Assembly (NCBI GenBank): GCA_016630905.1
Contig: WBMQ01000002.1
Span: 310,001-374,000, forward strand
DNA length: 64,000 bases
Direction of reading: 5' to 3'
DNA from: Capillidium heterosporum
Lineage: Eukaryota; Entomophthoromycota; Entomophthoromycetes; Entomophthorales; Capillidiaceae
Shown here piece after piece: positions 22,228 through 32,821 of this stretch. Position 1 is the stretch's first letter. Each line of letters opens with the position of its first letter. The notes under the pieces were generated by a model, which saw only the letters and a program-made list of their open reading frames with translations, had not been told where the DNA came from and made no database searches. The position numbers and the translations under genes were made by a program.

Positions 22228-23455
22228 GCTACTCAACTTTGGGCTGAAGGTTTATTCTTTTAGTTTGATGAATCGAAAGTTTTGTTAAAGCTTAGGTTCA
22301 GTTCAATTCATTCATTCTATAGATGAGTATTAGATCAAATTACTATTGGTTAAAGCCAAGTGGTTTGGCAGTTGAAAAATGGTATTCAATTTTAGTTGGG
22401 ACATTAAATGCCATTTACTCAAATGTTAGCAAATTAAAGTTTATTATTCTGAAAAGTAGCTGTAAGCTGCATTCTACATTTGGTTGCAAAACAATATAAA
22501 TACAATTCCAAAACTCCATTTATTCATTATCAATGGCCAGAGCTAATCAGCTAAAATGCTTAAAAACATATAGTGTAGACCAGTATACCTGGCCGGGATA
22601 ATAAATCATCCAAGGTAATAGAAGGTATCGTACGGTACCTTGACACCACTTTTATTTAACGAATTAAATTTAGTTAGATATGCCGATGGAATAGCTGATG
22701 TATATCTATATAAATGTCAAATAGCTTTATCTCTCATCGAAATTAAAGATACATATGTAAATGTGATGGTATATTATTTTTAATTACCATTTTGAGTAAA
22801 ACATTTACTAGCCAGGATGAAAGCTCTAAATGTAGACATGAAATATAGTCGATTTCAAGTTAGATTTCGAATTATATAGTCCCCATCAGCATAGAAATGT
22901 AGAGATTGGTGCTCAATAGTGCAACTCCTCGCTGTTATAAAACCAAGAGAAACATTTCTTTACAAGACATACAAAACCCCTATATATCCCATAATATTTC
23001 TACTAGATCAGCCATTTTATTTTGCTATACCTTTATAAATAAGAATAACATCAAGAAAAACTTTTCATTTTGGTATTAATTCTATTTTCAGTGACCTTTA
23101 TGAGTTTATTGATGATAAGTATCTTTATTTTATATCAATGTCTATACCAACAACCCATCTACTTAACGGAATGAGCTTTTTGCAGCAGTTAAAAGTTGTA
23201 CCCATACGAAAATTTAGTTTACACATCAAAGACGAATTATAATGGATCAACTACATAAGTAAATCAACTCCCTTGAATTTATCAAGGATGCAAAGGAACA
23301 TCAGATCTACTCTAATATAGAATCATTTTATCAGTCCAACATTCCCATCATTATCAATGTGATAGAAACTTTAAATACTCAATGAGAGTGGATTCTACTT
23401 TATCTATTTGACAGTTTGATACTAGACCTAATTTATCATCAGTAAAAGCATCAAT
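22228..23455. other. Intergenic with a quasi-palindrome
   Basis: Stop-rich AT DNA. The only structure noticed is a 20-base near-palindrome at 22622-22641 (AAGGTATCGTACGGTACCTT), which could fold with G-T pairs. No gene supported. Confidence 0.45.
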
Positions 23456-24158
23456 ATGAAGCTGAACAACCTAGTTGGCATTCTAATCCCAATCCTACTC
23501 CAACTTGATGGGATCGCTGCCCAGGATCCAAAGTCGACTGGACCAGGTATAACAAAAGGTGCCAAGGAAGTAGTTCCCAAACCGGTAGCAGCGAAGGAGA
23601 AAAGCAACACCTTCCCCAACGACATTATAAATTTAGTACGTGCACCCGATATCGTCCTAGAACTAGCTAAAACCAAGTTGAAGGAGATCCAACAGCGGTA
23701 CCTCGATACCGAATCCAAGATCAACAAGTACCTAAGCATCAACCCAAATCCTAAATCTAACTATCAGAACCAACTCAAAAATTTACAGACTCAGATCTCC
23801 GACCTCATCCTAGAAGTGCAGAATAAGGACCCCAAGCTATACCAACCTAAAGGATCCAGCGATCTAATTCTTCAATCCATCCACAAAGTTCTTAAGGCTA
23901 TTTACGATTTGCAAGCCAAAGTTTTCAAGGATATCAAGGATAGCTTGAAGGAGAAGGAGAAGTTGAGGCTAGCTATGGAGAAGGCCAAGAAGGAGGCTGA
24001 ACAAGCTAAATTGGAGGAAAAGGTCAAGCGCCGAGATAAATAAAAATATTGACCAGTTTTTGGATGCCCACAAGTCGGATAAGAAGGACAAGTATGAGAT
24101 TGACTTGACTGCTGATATCGATCAAGCTTTAAATGGACTTGAGCCGGATTTGGAATAA
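23456..24158 (+). CDS. Secreted coiled-coil protein, paralogue 1, with one apparent +1 frame shift
   Basis: MKLNNLVGILIPILLQLDGIAAQ is a signal peptide closely resembling that of the gene at 31264. A Pro/Lys-rich linker follows, then a long Lys/Glu/Gln-rich coiled coil. The first frame stops at 24043 (RRDK then stop). Dropping one base at about 24029 continues the protein as AEINKNIDQFLDAHKS up to TAA 24156-24158. The paralogue has the matching end NAKLDANIDQALKEY, which supports the longer product of about 233 residues. No enzymatic motif. A secreted structural or surface role is inferred. Confidence 0.7.
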
Positions 24159-24372
24159 AGGAAAGGAAGTGAAATATATGCAGTTAATAAACAGTTAGAC
24201 ACCTTAATATAAACTATAATTTAAATACATTCAATTTATTAGGGAAATTCATATTATACAATTTATTATTGGAATCTCAATATACTCGAGATATATATAC
24301 GTACCGTTTAAAATATTATGTGTTCCTATATATACAAGCTATATAGCTTAAAAATTGCAAGTACCAAGCACT

Positions 24373-24516
24373 TCAAGGTAGCCTACGGTCACCATCCTGG
24401 AACATGAAGCTACCCTTAGGTTTACTTTCCTCCTTAACTTCGGCACTTGGTATTTTAGAACTATAAGTTACGCTTAGAAACATAGTTAGATAACAAACTA
24501 GGGAAGGCAACGACAT
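24373..24516 (-). CDS. Candidate 47-residue secreted peptide
   Basis: An ATG-to-TGA frame of 48 codons. MSLPSLVCYLTMFLSVTYSS looks like a signal peptide, and the short mature part (about 27 residues) is hydrophilic: KIPSAEVKEESKPKG, then SFMFQDGDRRLP at the end. It has no cysteine after the signal and two basic stretches where processing could occur. It sits alone and converges on the secreted coiled-coil gene. A secreted signalling, defence or effector peptide is possible. The frame is short enough to occur by chance, so support is moderate. Confidence 0.4.
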   Translation of the reverse strand: MSLPSLVCYLTMFLSVTYSSKIPSAEVKEESKPKGSFMFQDGDRRLP

Positions 24517-26113
24517 CTTGGCAAGGTTCTTTAAAGTAGTTGGTTTTTACGATAGTTTCTAACTCTAAAGTTGGGTAGGTGAAATTAGCAAGCTATTAGA
24601 AATTTGGTAGAAGCGATGGGTAAGACTTTGGGAAAGCGATAAACTATAAGCTTCTTGTAGAGGGTGAAGCTAACTTTTTTATACAAGTAACCGTTCCAAC
24701 TATTGATTATTTGTTTTTAACAAACATGGGTACCCACTTCATCGAGTTAAACTTTACATCGAATAGAAGCTAGGTTAACCGTTTCTAAAATTTTAAACTT
24801 TAACTTCTTTACTCCACATCCCTTTTATCTAGCATTTAAAATGTAGAAAGATCGATCGAAAAGTGAAGTATAGGTTTATTTCTATTAATGAACGTTAAAG
24901 CTACGTTAGTTACTAGAATATATGCTTTATTCTATTTTGTGGCAAATCAACATTACAAAGCTCTAACATTAGAGACTTGGTGATGGGTAGGGATGGTACC
25001 TCTACTGTCTTTTGGAGTAGGAATTCGCATCTTTATGGCAGAGGAATGGTGGATAGGTTGCCGTAGAGCTTTATTTGAGGGATGGGGAGGTTGGAGTCAT
25101 GTTTTCATCTGATGGGTGCTAAAGTTTCAAGCGAAATCTGAGTTTAATTTTTATCGATGACACAATGGAATTAGTTAGAGTTGCATTATATAAAGGCCTG
25201 TTTATATTTTTATATTTGTATATTTATATGTATTTGTTAGAATTGTATTATAGTGTGATTTTACTATTTTCTATAAATTAATTGGCATCATTTCAGCTAT
25301 TGCACCATTAGTAAAGTAATCCCAGCTCATAAATCTAATGTTGAACTCCCAGCAGCTTAATAGTATAAATTTGTTATAGGTGCTTGGCTGCATTCAGTTT
25401 TCAACCTTATAGAAATCTCCAAGACTACCTGTCTATTGAAATTTATATCTATAATAACTATTAAGTGTCTCATGTATTTTTAATCTTTATATTAGGCTGA
25501 AAATGGTACAAATAGCGTCAATGATATTTGCCAACTGTAACTACAGCTTCTTGCAACTAAATGGCAACAGTGACTAAAATAGATTTCCACAATCAATGTT
25601 GGTTGTTCACTAGTAAGCTACCTTTGAAATGAAGTGAACATCAGAGAACCAACCGATTCTTTAGAATAAAACTTAGCTACAGTGGCTTTTATTTATCCCA
25701 GCATATATAGAGGATATGCTTCGAATCTTTGAAGTTTTCCAAGGCTTGAAGAATCCCCCAATTCCAAAATCTAAAAAGGCAGCTTCGGCATATGTCATTT
25801 CATCCATACCGCTATATCACTTCCTATTTGAAGCATCATATCCTTCACTTATGTTACGTTTAGATTATTGAAGGCTTGGCTTTATAAAGTCAAGGGAATT
25901 AAATTCCCATTCATCAAATTGCAAGTCGCTGAAATTTAACCAAAATATCGATCTGTGAAACGGTCACATAAAAGTTTTAAATAGTACAGTTGAGCAAGCT
26001 AAAACATTTTTTATACGATATAATAGTTCTGTACACCAAACCTACTCAAATTTGCAATTTATCTATCACCTTGAAAACTTTCTACCCAAGTACATACACA
26101 AAGTCGCTGTAGG
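24517..26113. other. Intergenic, nothing supported
   Basis: A slightly GC-richer patch around 24960-25130 has a 27-codon plus-strand open run starting at ATG 24983, but no recognisable protein. The rest is AT-rich. It includes the promoter regions of the peptide and ankyrin-like genes. Confidence 0.4.
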
Positions 26114-27486
26114 ATGTTAAAGCTAGAACCAGAGCAGGAGTATGAATCCGAGCAAGAGCAGTCTACTAACTTACGGGAAGCCGACATAGCTTTGACTACA
26201 TTCCGAGCCAAGCAGAAGGATAAAGAAAAGGTGCGATCCAACAATTCTAACAACAGCCTGAACAAACTTATGATTCCGACCAAAGACCTCAAGAAAAGCT
26301 TAGATAAAGCGATTGACAGCGATAACAAATTCGGTAGCGTCGCCAACTTGAAGGCCAAATACAACGCATCCAACTTGGACAAAAACTTCAACGGCAAGAG
26401 CAAGGAGGTCTTAAAAGGTATACCCAACACCGTCAACATAAAAGTTCTCAAAAAGACTTTTAGCAGCGTAGATATACCTACAGACGCCAAAGTGAGCTTA
26501 AGTAAACGATCCATATCTACACCAGCCAAGTTAGTTTCTACCCCATCGGCATCCCCCAAACCTACTACTAATCTACCACCACCTTTACCAACCTCTTTAA
26601 CTCGAAAGCTATTGACCGAATCTCCCCTCTTAAGCAATCCAGCTACCTTTGAGCGTATTGATGACACAATCATGTCCATTCGCCTCGACACTTTACTTTT
26701 GCAAGCCTTTCAAACCGAAAATTTAGAGACTATCGATTTTTTATTACATAGGACCCACTACGACTGCGTCAACTTCAAATATTTGAATTGGGATGTACCT
26801 TTCATCAACCAAACTTTGAACCTACTTCTACTAAGTGAAGGCTACAAGGAAAAAGAGATTCCAATGACGTTGTTGGCTCGAAGTTGTTACTTAGGTCAGT
26901 TGGGTAAGGTTATTTTATTGTTGAGTAGGGGTGCCAAGTTGAACTATTTGGATGGTCTAGCTATAAAGGTAGCTATTGTCAACAAACAGTACGAGATCAT
27001 CAACTATTTACTACAAGTTGGATTCCAAATCAAGTTGAATGGGTTTACTAGTGACGACAGCAAATCAAACTACGACTACGACTATACCGATCCCAACTCC
27101 ACTAAATCTCAAAGTTTCGACCCCATAGCCTTAGCTTTGAAGCTGGATGATTACAAGATGGTTAAACTTCTACTGGAAGGATGTAGAAATGGAGATAGGA
27201 TTCGAACGATGAAGATATGGATTACACAGTTGATCAGGAAGGCAATTGTAACTTGGCTGGATTCGTCCTTGAAGCTATAAAGAAAAAGAATCTAAAATTG
27301 TTGAAAATGCTAGTGGAAAATTTGAAATTAGGTAAGGTAGAGAAGGAATCCAAGTTCATCGAGTTCATTCAGTTGGCAGTTAGTTTGAAAAATTGGGATA
27401 TTGCCCAGTATCTTTTGGATATGGTGAAGGGTGGCAGTGGGTTTGGGGATAAGGATGGTGAGGAAAGGTTGCGAATTAGTCTGTGA
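26114..27486 (+). CDS. Ankyrin-like repeat protein with disordered N-terminus and an apparent -1 frame shift
   Basis: About 457 residues across two frames. Residues 1 to about 170 are Lys/Ser/Pro-rich and disordered, ending in a proline cluster (TTNLPPPLPTSLTRKLL). From about 190 on there are degenerate ankyrin-type helix pairs: LLQAFQTENLETIDFLLH, CYLGQLGKVILLLSRGAKLN, NKQYEIINYLLQVGF, LKLDDYKMVKLLLEGC and KKKNLKLLKMLVENLKLG. Frame 2 would end at 27280. Frame 1 takes over around 27199 (NDEDMDYTVDQEG) and runs to 27486, restoring further repeats. One missing base, or re-reading one base, near AGG at 27197-27199 explains it. No catalytic domain; a protein-binding scaffold is inferred. Confidence 0.65.
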
Positions 27487-29239
27487 GGTAGGCTTATATA
27501 GGATGAAAGTTTTGGGAATATACTTAACTAATAATAAAAATGCCACTTGTACCTTTAGTTATCAATATAAACTTAGCTACTATACATAATTTAAAGAATC
27601 TGGATTATATCATTGAGAATTGGCACTATTCTTAAGTTGGTTTTGGCCAGGTTTCTAAACTATGTGCACGCTCTAATAGCAATTTTTAGGAACATTGGAA
27701 AACATCAAGTAAAGGCAGCAATCATAAAATTTATAATACAAAGATATAAAAATATAGCTTGAAAGTATAATTTTAATATTTAGTATATTAGAGTCGAGAA
27801 CATATTAACAATAAAAATATTGATACTACAACCAATTACCTCTAGCATCAGCTTCATGAATAAAGGATAGTACAAAATTCATAATTGTTACCTCTATACC
27901 TGTAGTAAAGCATCTATCGAAATTTGGTAACTTCATATTCTTCATCTCTCAAATCTGAATATACATTATTTAGATTGAGATATATAAGTACTTTTAACAA
28001 AATCACATTTTAGCAATCCTAATGAAACTACGACATATGTTCTAATTTTAAATCTTTGATTTATAATAACCATGCACTATAAAGGAACGACTAAAAATAT
28101 GTCTAAAAAAATAAAATTGAACTAGCATTCAATAAAAAATACCACCTCAAGCATATTTGTAAACAACTCTTTCATTCTACTTTAACCCTGTTTTTCCTTC
28201 TACCTGCTTGTTGAAATTTTAAATGGAGCTTGAGTTGGAACTACTGCTTATGCTTGAAGGAGTAGTAGTGAGCTTACCAGACAGAAATTGAAATATTTGG
28301 CCAAATTGTGGATTCCATTAATATAAGCCAATAAAATCTGCAAACTTGCTCCAGACTTTTGGATTAATTAGCTGCACCCTAAAGTGCCAAACTTTCAAGT
28401 AAATATTTGTAAACTTATGGCTATTAGTACCATCTGTACAGAATAGGTGCTTTTCGATAGCTTATACCTAATGAAATAAAGGAACTTTATAGAAATTTTC
28501 ACTATAGTTGCTCCTATATCCAGTTCTTAGGATTAAGGTGCTATATTCGTTCCAAATATAGAGTCCTTTTCCCTTATTAATATATAAGAAGAATATGCTT
28601 ATTATTTTAGAATAGATCTCAAACTCTGATGATGTTTGGAAGGCAAGGCTGAGTGAAATCGCCAAACCAAATCGATTTCATACTTTTAAGATAATTTAAA
28701 AGTATCTGATGAACCAAAGAACATTCAGCAACTACCACTAGGAGTGCTGTAAGACACTATCAGCTATGTAGACGTTAAATATAGAATTAACTTGAAAAAA
28801 TCGAATAGCTACTTACTCTCCATCACTATCCTGATCCTCTTTAGGGACTTTCCAATTTCAAGACGAATATCTACCTCTGATGCATGCCAGCAAGGAATAG
28901 GCTGGGCTACTTAAACACCACAGCAAAAATTTGAGTATGATACTATAAATAAGCACAAATATGAAAGAGGAAGCCTGTATATAAATTTCAGATTATGATA
29001 TACTAAGCCGGTATTGAGCTTACATGAAAGGTTTATTTTCCAAGTTGCAGGCTGAGAAGAGCAGTAAGCTCTGGCTGCACATAGAGTCTCTGATTAAAAA
29101 GTATAGCAAGCGCATGCTAGTTTCAGAGTTGCAATAAAGGTGGCACTATTGTGGAACTACAGATGTATAGCAGTTTTAAGCGGTACACCTTTTCAGCTAC
29201 TTTCTTTAAGTATATCGACTAGTTGAGTATACACAATGA
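27487..29239. other. Gene-poor stretch
   Basis: AT-rich DNA with stops throughout. A 65-codon minus-strand frame at 28468-28665 has no recognisable features. Confidence 0.45.
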
Positions 29240-30290
29240 ATGATGTTTTATAATTTAGGCGCACTTATCATTATTACCAACCTATACCCCTGGAAACTTT
29301 CAGCTCTGTATTTCCACTTTTCAAACCTTAAAAAACCCGTGCTAATTTCATCAGTTACCAATACTGCTTTTGTTAACTTCCAAAGCAACACGTTGAATAT
29401 ACTAAGGGATATACTATCAGTTTGCTACTGGTTCGTTTCTTTGCAAAATCAACTTGAATTTTCCTAGCCTGCACCAGCTATCCATGTTAAGTTCACCTTT
29501 TTTATGATGCAAAGACATCCGACCTATCAACCTTCACTAATTTAACACATATATACTTATTCATCTACTGTGGATCCGATTGCAGCATAGTAGACTATTT
29601 GACTAATAGCATATACTGGTCCAACCTGAAGTACATGGGATTGGATTTCAAGGCTTCATAAAAAGTAGCCTTTAGTGGAAAGTGGGATAAGCTGAGGATG
29701 TTCAGTACTGGCTTACTTCAAGTACTTGATCTACTTAAACCCTAGTGTCTATATTGAATTGCAGACTTGAAATTTTGAATGAAGGAAAAGTTTAAAAGCT
29801 CGCTGGTTAAAATGTTACTGACCAACTAGACCAACCTCAAGGATCCTCCCTTTACCAATTTCATAGAATCGAAGAACTTTAATTTCAAACCTACGGTCAA
29901 GCTCTATAGAGTAGATATATATTCATTTATTAATTTTACCTCTACTTTTGCTACATTTATCTGAAGCCTACCCTCATGCCGATACTTTGAGCTTCAATTT
30001 TTGGATCAGGCCTTCACGAACTTCAACTTGGATTTGGTACTGGTAGATGCCCCTCGATTTACACAATTAATATCCCAGGTTGGTTAGCACACCTGAACGA
30101 CTGCAGAACTGGTTTCGTCAGTCGCTGTAGCACTCTGATAAGCGTCAAGGATCTCAGGCCATCGAAGTTAGAAGATTGGTTTAAACTTTTCGATGAGTAT
30201 TATGTCCGTTTTTGTAGCAATGTTATTGACCTTTGTAATCCAGGACCGATCAAAAGTTTAGAGGGCATATTTATCTAATTCTTTGGTGGA
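29240..30290 (+). pseudogene. Decayed leucine-rich-repeat-like gene
   Basis: Plus-strand pieces in several frames show repeat-like leucine/asparagine spacing: LKKPVLISSVTN near 29330, WSNLKYMGLDFKAS near 29610, and FLDQAFTNFNLDLVLVDAPR near 30005. Stops lie between them, and no splice arrangement joins them. Similar in type to the relics at 4.8-7.0 kb. The repeat assignment is less certain here. Confidence 0.35.
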
Positions 30291-31263
30291 GATTAGTTTA
30301 TTATAGAGATGGTTTTATATAGCTTATTTGAGTAAATCTCAGTCTACATCAATATTTTAGTATATTTAGATCGTTATCAATGTATATAAGTTTATTGGCA
30401 ATTTTTAGTATAGTAGTTCAATGCTTTTGTTATAAAGCCTAAAATACATACTATGTTAAGCTAGATTATACTACAAGCTTGAGTATATTATCTTACATAG
30501 CTATCTATTAATAGTCAGCCATCATCTGTAATCCTGTTAACTCTTGATACAAATACAGACAAAGTTAATCAGTGATATCCTGTAACAAGCATATTTAGGG
30601 ATAAAAATGTGCTTCATAAGGTGTAGCTATACAAACCATCCAAGCTCAATATCAAACAGTAACCATTTATAATATTATACTTTTGATGTCTCAAAGACAA
30701 ATTTGTATTAAAATACGATGGGCTAGTGGTATTTAATTGTTCAAAGATTCTTATGACATATGTATGGATCCATAGCTATATTTTAATAAGTTAGACAGCG
30801 CATATAAATAAATTAGTGTCTTTGTATTCAGAGTACACGGTTTGCTAGCTTGGAAAGTGGTTCATCATCATTGAGTAGCGAGTCTTTTGATCAAACCAAC
30901 ATCCTATACTTGAACTTAAATAATGGCCAGTAAAGTATTACAATCCATAGTGTATACTCCATTAGACTGTGTAACTAAAGATATTTAAATTCATTGGTGA
31001 ACACTTGAAATTTTCGTGCAACTATATTTCGCTGGTAATAATTTTCCGTTACTTTCTCAAAATTTTAATGATAGCCCCAATAAAACTCAATAAATAGGGA
31101 TACACCAAAGATTTCGGATCATCTCAAAAATCAAACTCCAGCGATTCAACTATCACATAAGTGCAGGAGATCCTGGCTTTAAATAGCAACGGTGCCTAAC
31201 TTTAATAAAAAATATATCGTTGGTTTGACACTAACTTAAAATAATACACCCACTAATTCCAAC
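30291..31263. other. Intergenic, nothing supported
   Basis: AT-rich 5' flank of the second coiled-coil gene. No TATA box is obvious, though AATAAAAAATATATCG lies about 60 bases before the ATG. Confidence 0.45.
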
Positions 31264-31890
31264 ATGAAGGTAAACAGCTTGCTAAGCATCTTGATCCCAA
31301 CCCTCTTCCATCTCGATGGAGTCTTCAGTCAGGAGACTAATGGTGGTAGTGTAGCCACCCCTGCCATCCCACCTAAGGGCCCAGGAGCACCTGCTAATTT
31401 GGACGCCAAAATCACCGATTTACAAGAGACTTCCAAAGCCAAACGCAAGGACATTGAAGCCAAACTCAAGGAGACCCAACAGATCCATCAGGATACCAAG
31501 GAGAAAGTTCTGGCCTCATTAATCAACAATCGAGCCCATCAGACCGAATACGAGAAGCAGATCAAGGATCTGGAAACCAAGAGATCGGACGCCAATAAGA
31601 AGACAAGTGATGCTCGAGCTCAGATCCACAAGTTGATCGGTGATAAACGAGACGTCCAGAAGAAGATCGTTGATCTGTACAACAAGGAGAAGGATGCGAG
31701 AAAACGATTGCTGCACCAGATGAAAATCAACTACAAGGATGAGGATAGGGCCAAGTTTGAGCAGGAAAAGCTGAAGCAGGAGGCCGAGCTAGCTAGGCTG
31801 CAAGAGGAAGCTAACGCCAAGTTGGATGCCAACATCGATCAAGCCCTCAAGGAGTACAGTTCGGAAGATGGCAAGGAGGCTGCTCATTAA
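31264..31890 (+). CDS. Secreted coiled-coil protein, paralogue 2
   Basis: A single intact 208-residue frame. MKVNSLLSILIPTLFHLDGVFSQ is a signal peptide that matches paralogue 1 in length and pattern. A short Gly/Pro linker follows, then an almost uninterrupted charged helix with heptad-like spacing, from about residue 50 to 195: KLKETQQIHQDTKEK, then YEKQIKDLETKRSDANKK and LKQEAELARLQEEANAK. It ends NIDQALKEYSSEDGKEAAH. No cysteines after the signal. Secreted filament- or matrix-like role inferred; family not recognised. Confidence 0.8.
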   Translation: MKVNSLLSILIPTLFHLDGVFSQETNGGSVATPAIPPKGPGAPANLDAKITDLQETSKAKRKDIEAKLKETQQIHQDTKEKVLASLINNRAHQTEYEKQIKDLETKRSDANKKTSDARAQIHKLIGDKRDVQKKIVDLYNKEKDARKRLLHQMKINYKDEDRAKFEQEKLKQEAELARLQEEANAKLDANIDQALKEYSSEDGKEAAH

Positions 31891-32821
31891 TTGTATTAAT
31901 TTAATAAATTTATCGGTTAGATCAGCTGGATGTATAAGCATAGCTTAATATGTTTTTTACTTTCTTCTAACTTAATAGTATATTAAAAGTAATGAATGGT
32001 TTTAAAAGCTAAATAGTCTACACAGCCAATTTTAAATATAACTATATTCTAAAGTATTATGATGATCTTAATAGTAAAGAGCTTAGCCACAATCCGAAGA
32101 TAAAACTTTATATGCATTCAAAGTTTTCAAATGATAGTATAGTTGATCTTAGTTAAACTGGTAATCAACCCTGGAATAACTTTTATAATCATTTGCAACT
32201 TCTTTGGATTGTGAGACTTACTTTTGAAACTATGACCAAGTACTTCATGATGTTGATTTCGTTTAGATTGGTGGCAGAAGGTATGTGACGGAAAGCTTCC
32301 ATCAATATATATTGCTACTATTAACAGAAATTTAAAAGGATGGAGAAGGTACTGGATCGATTTAAGAAAAGTTGAAGACATCGAAAGAGGTTGCAAATTA
32401 AGTTAGCTCAATCTAGTAGCGTCATCTATCAGCTGCTTGAATAGGTTTAAGGCGCTGGTATCAATTCATCTTTGCCTTAGCTTTATAAATTAATGTCAAT
32501 ATATTAAGAGAGAAGCTTAAAACAGGATATCTCGATCCATCTTACCTTGGACTATTAGTTCAGAATATACGTTGGAAAATTGAGCTTCACACATTTAGTG
32601 CTTACTTCTACCAGTCAACTAGAAAGGCAACAACATAGCCTACTTCGTCAAGTAGACAAGTTTCAAAATAGAGAAAAGTAGGGCTAACTTTTAATAACTT
32701 ATCTAAATACTAAAATTCAATCAAAAGTAAAATTAAATCTAGAAAATAAATATCCAATACATCGTCAAAAACATCTAAACAACATTACAAAAGTTAAAAA
32801 CCTTGCCAAATTTAATCTCCT
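31891..32821. other. Intergenic, nothing supported
   Basis: Holds the converging 3' flanks of the coiled-coil and nucleoporin genes. The minus-strand frame 32127-32396 shows no motif. Confidence 0.45.

Noticed and set aside
27177-27199. 16-base intron to explain the ankyrin-like frame change
   Set aside because: It would give the wrong frame and is shorter than any intron seen elsewhere in the window.
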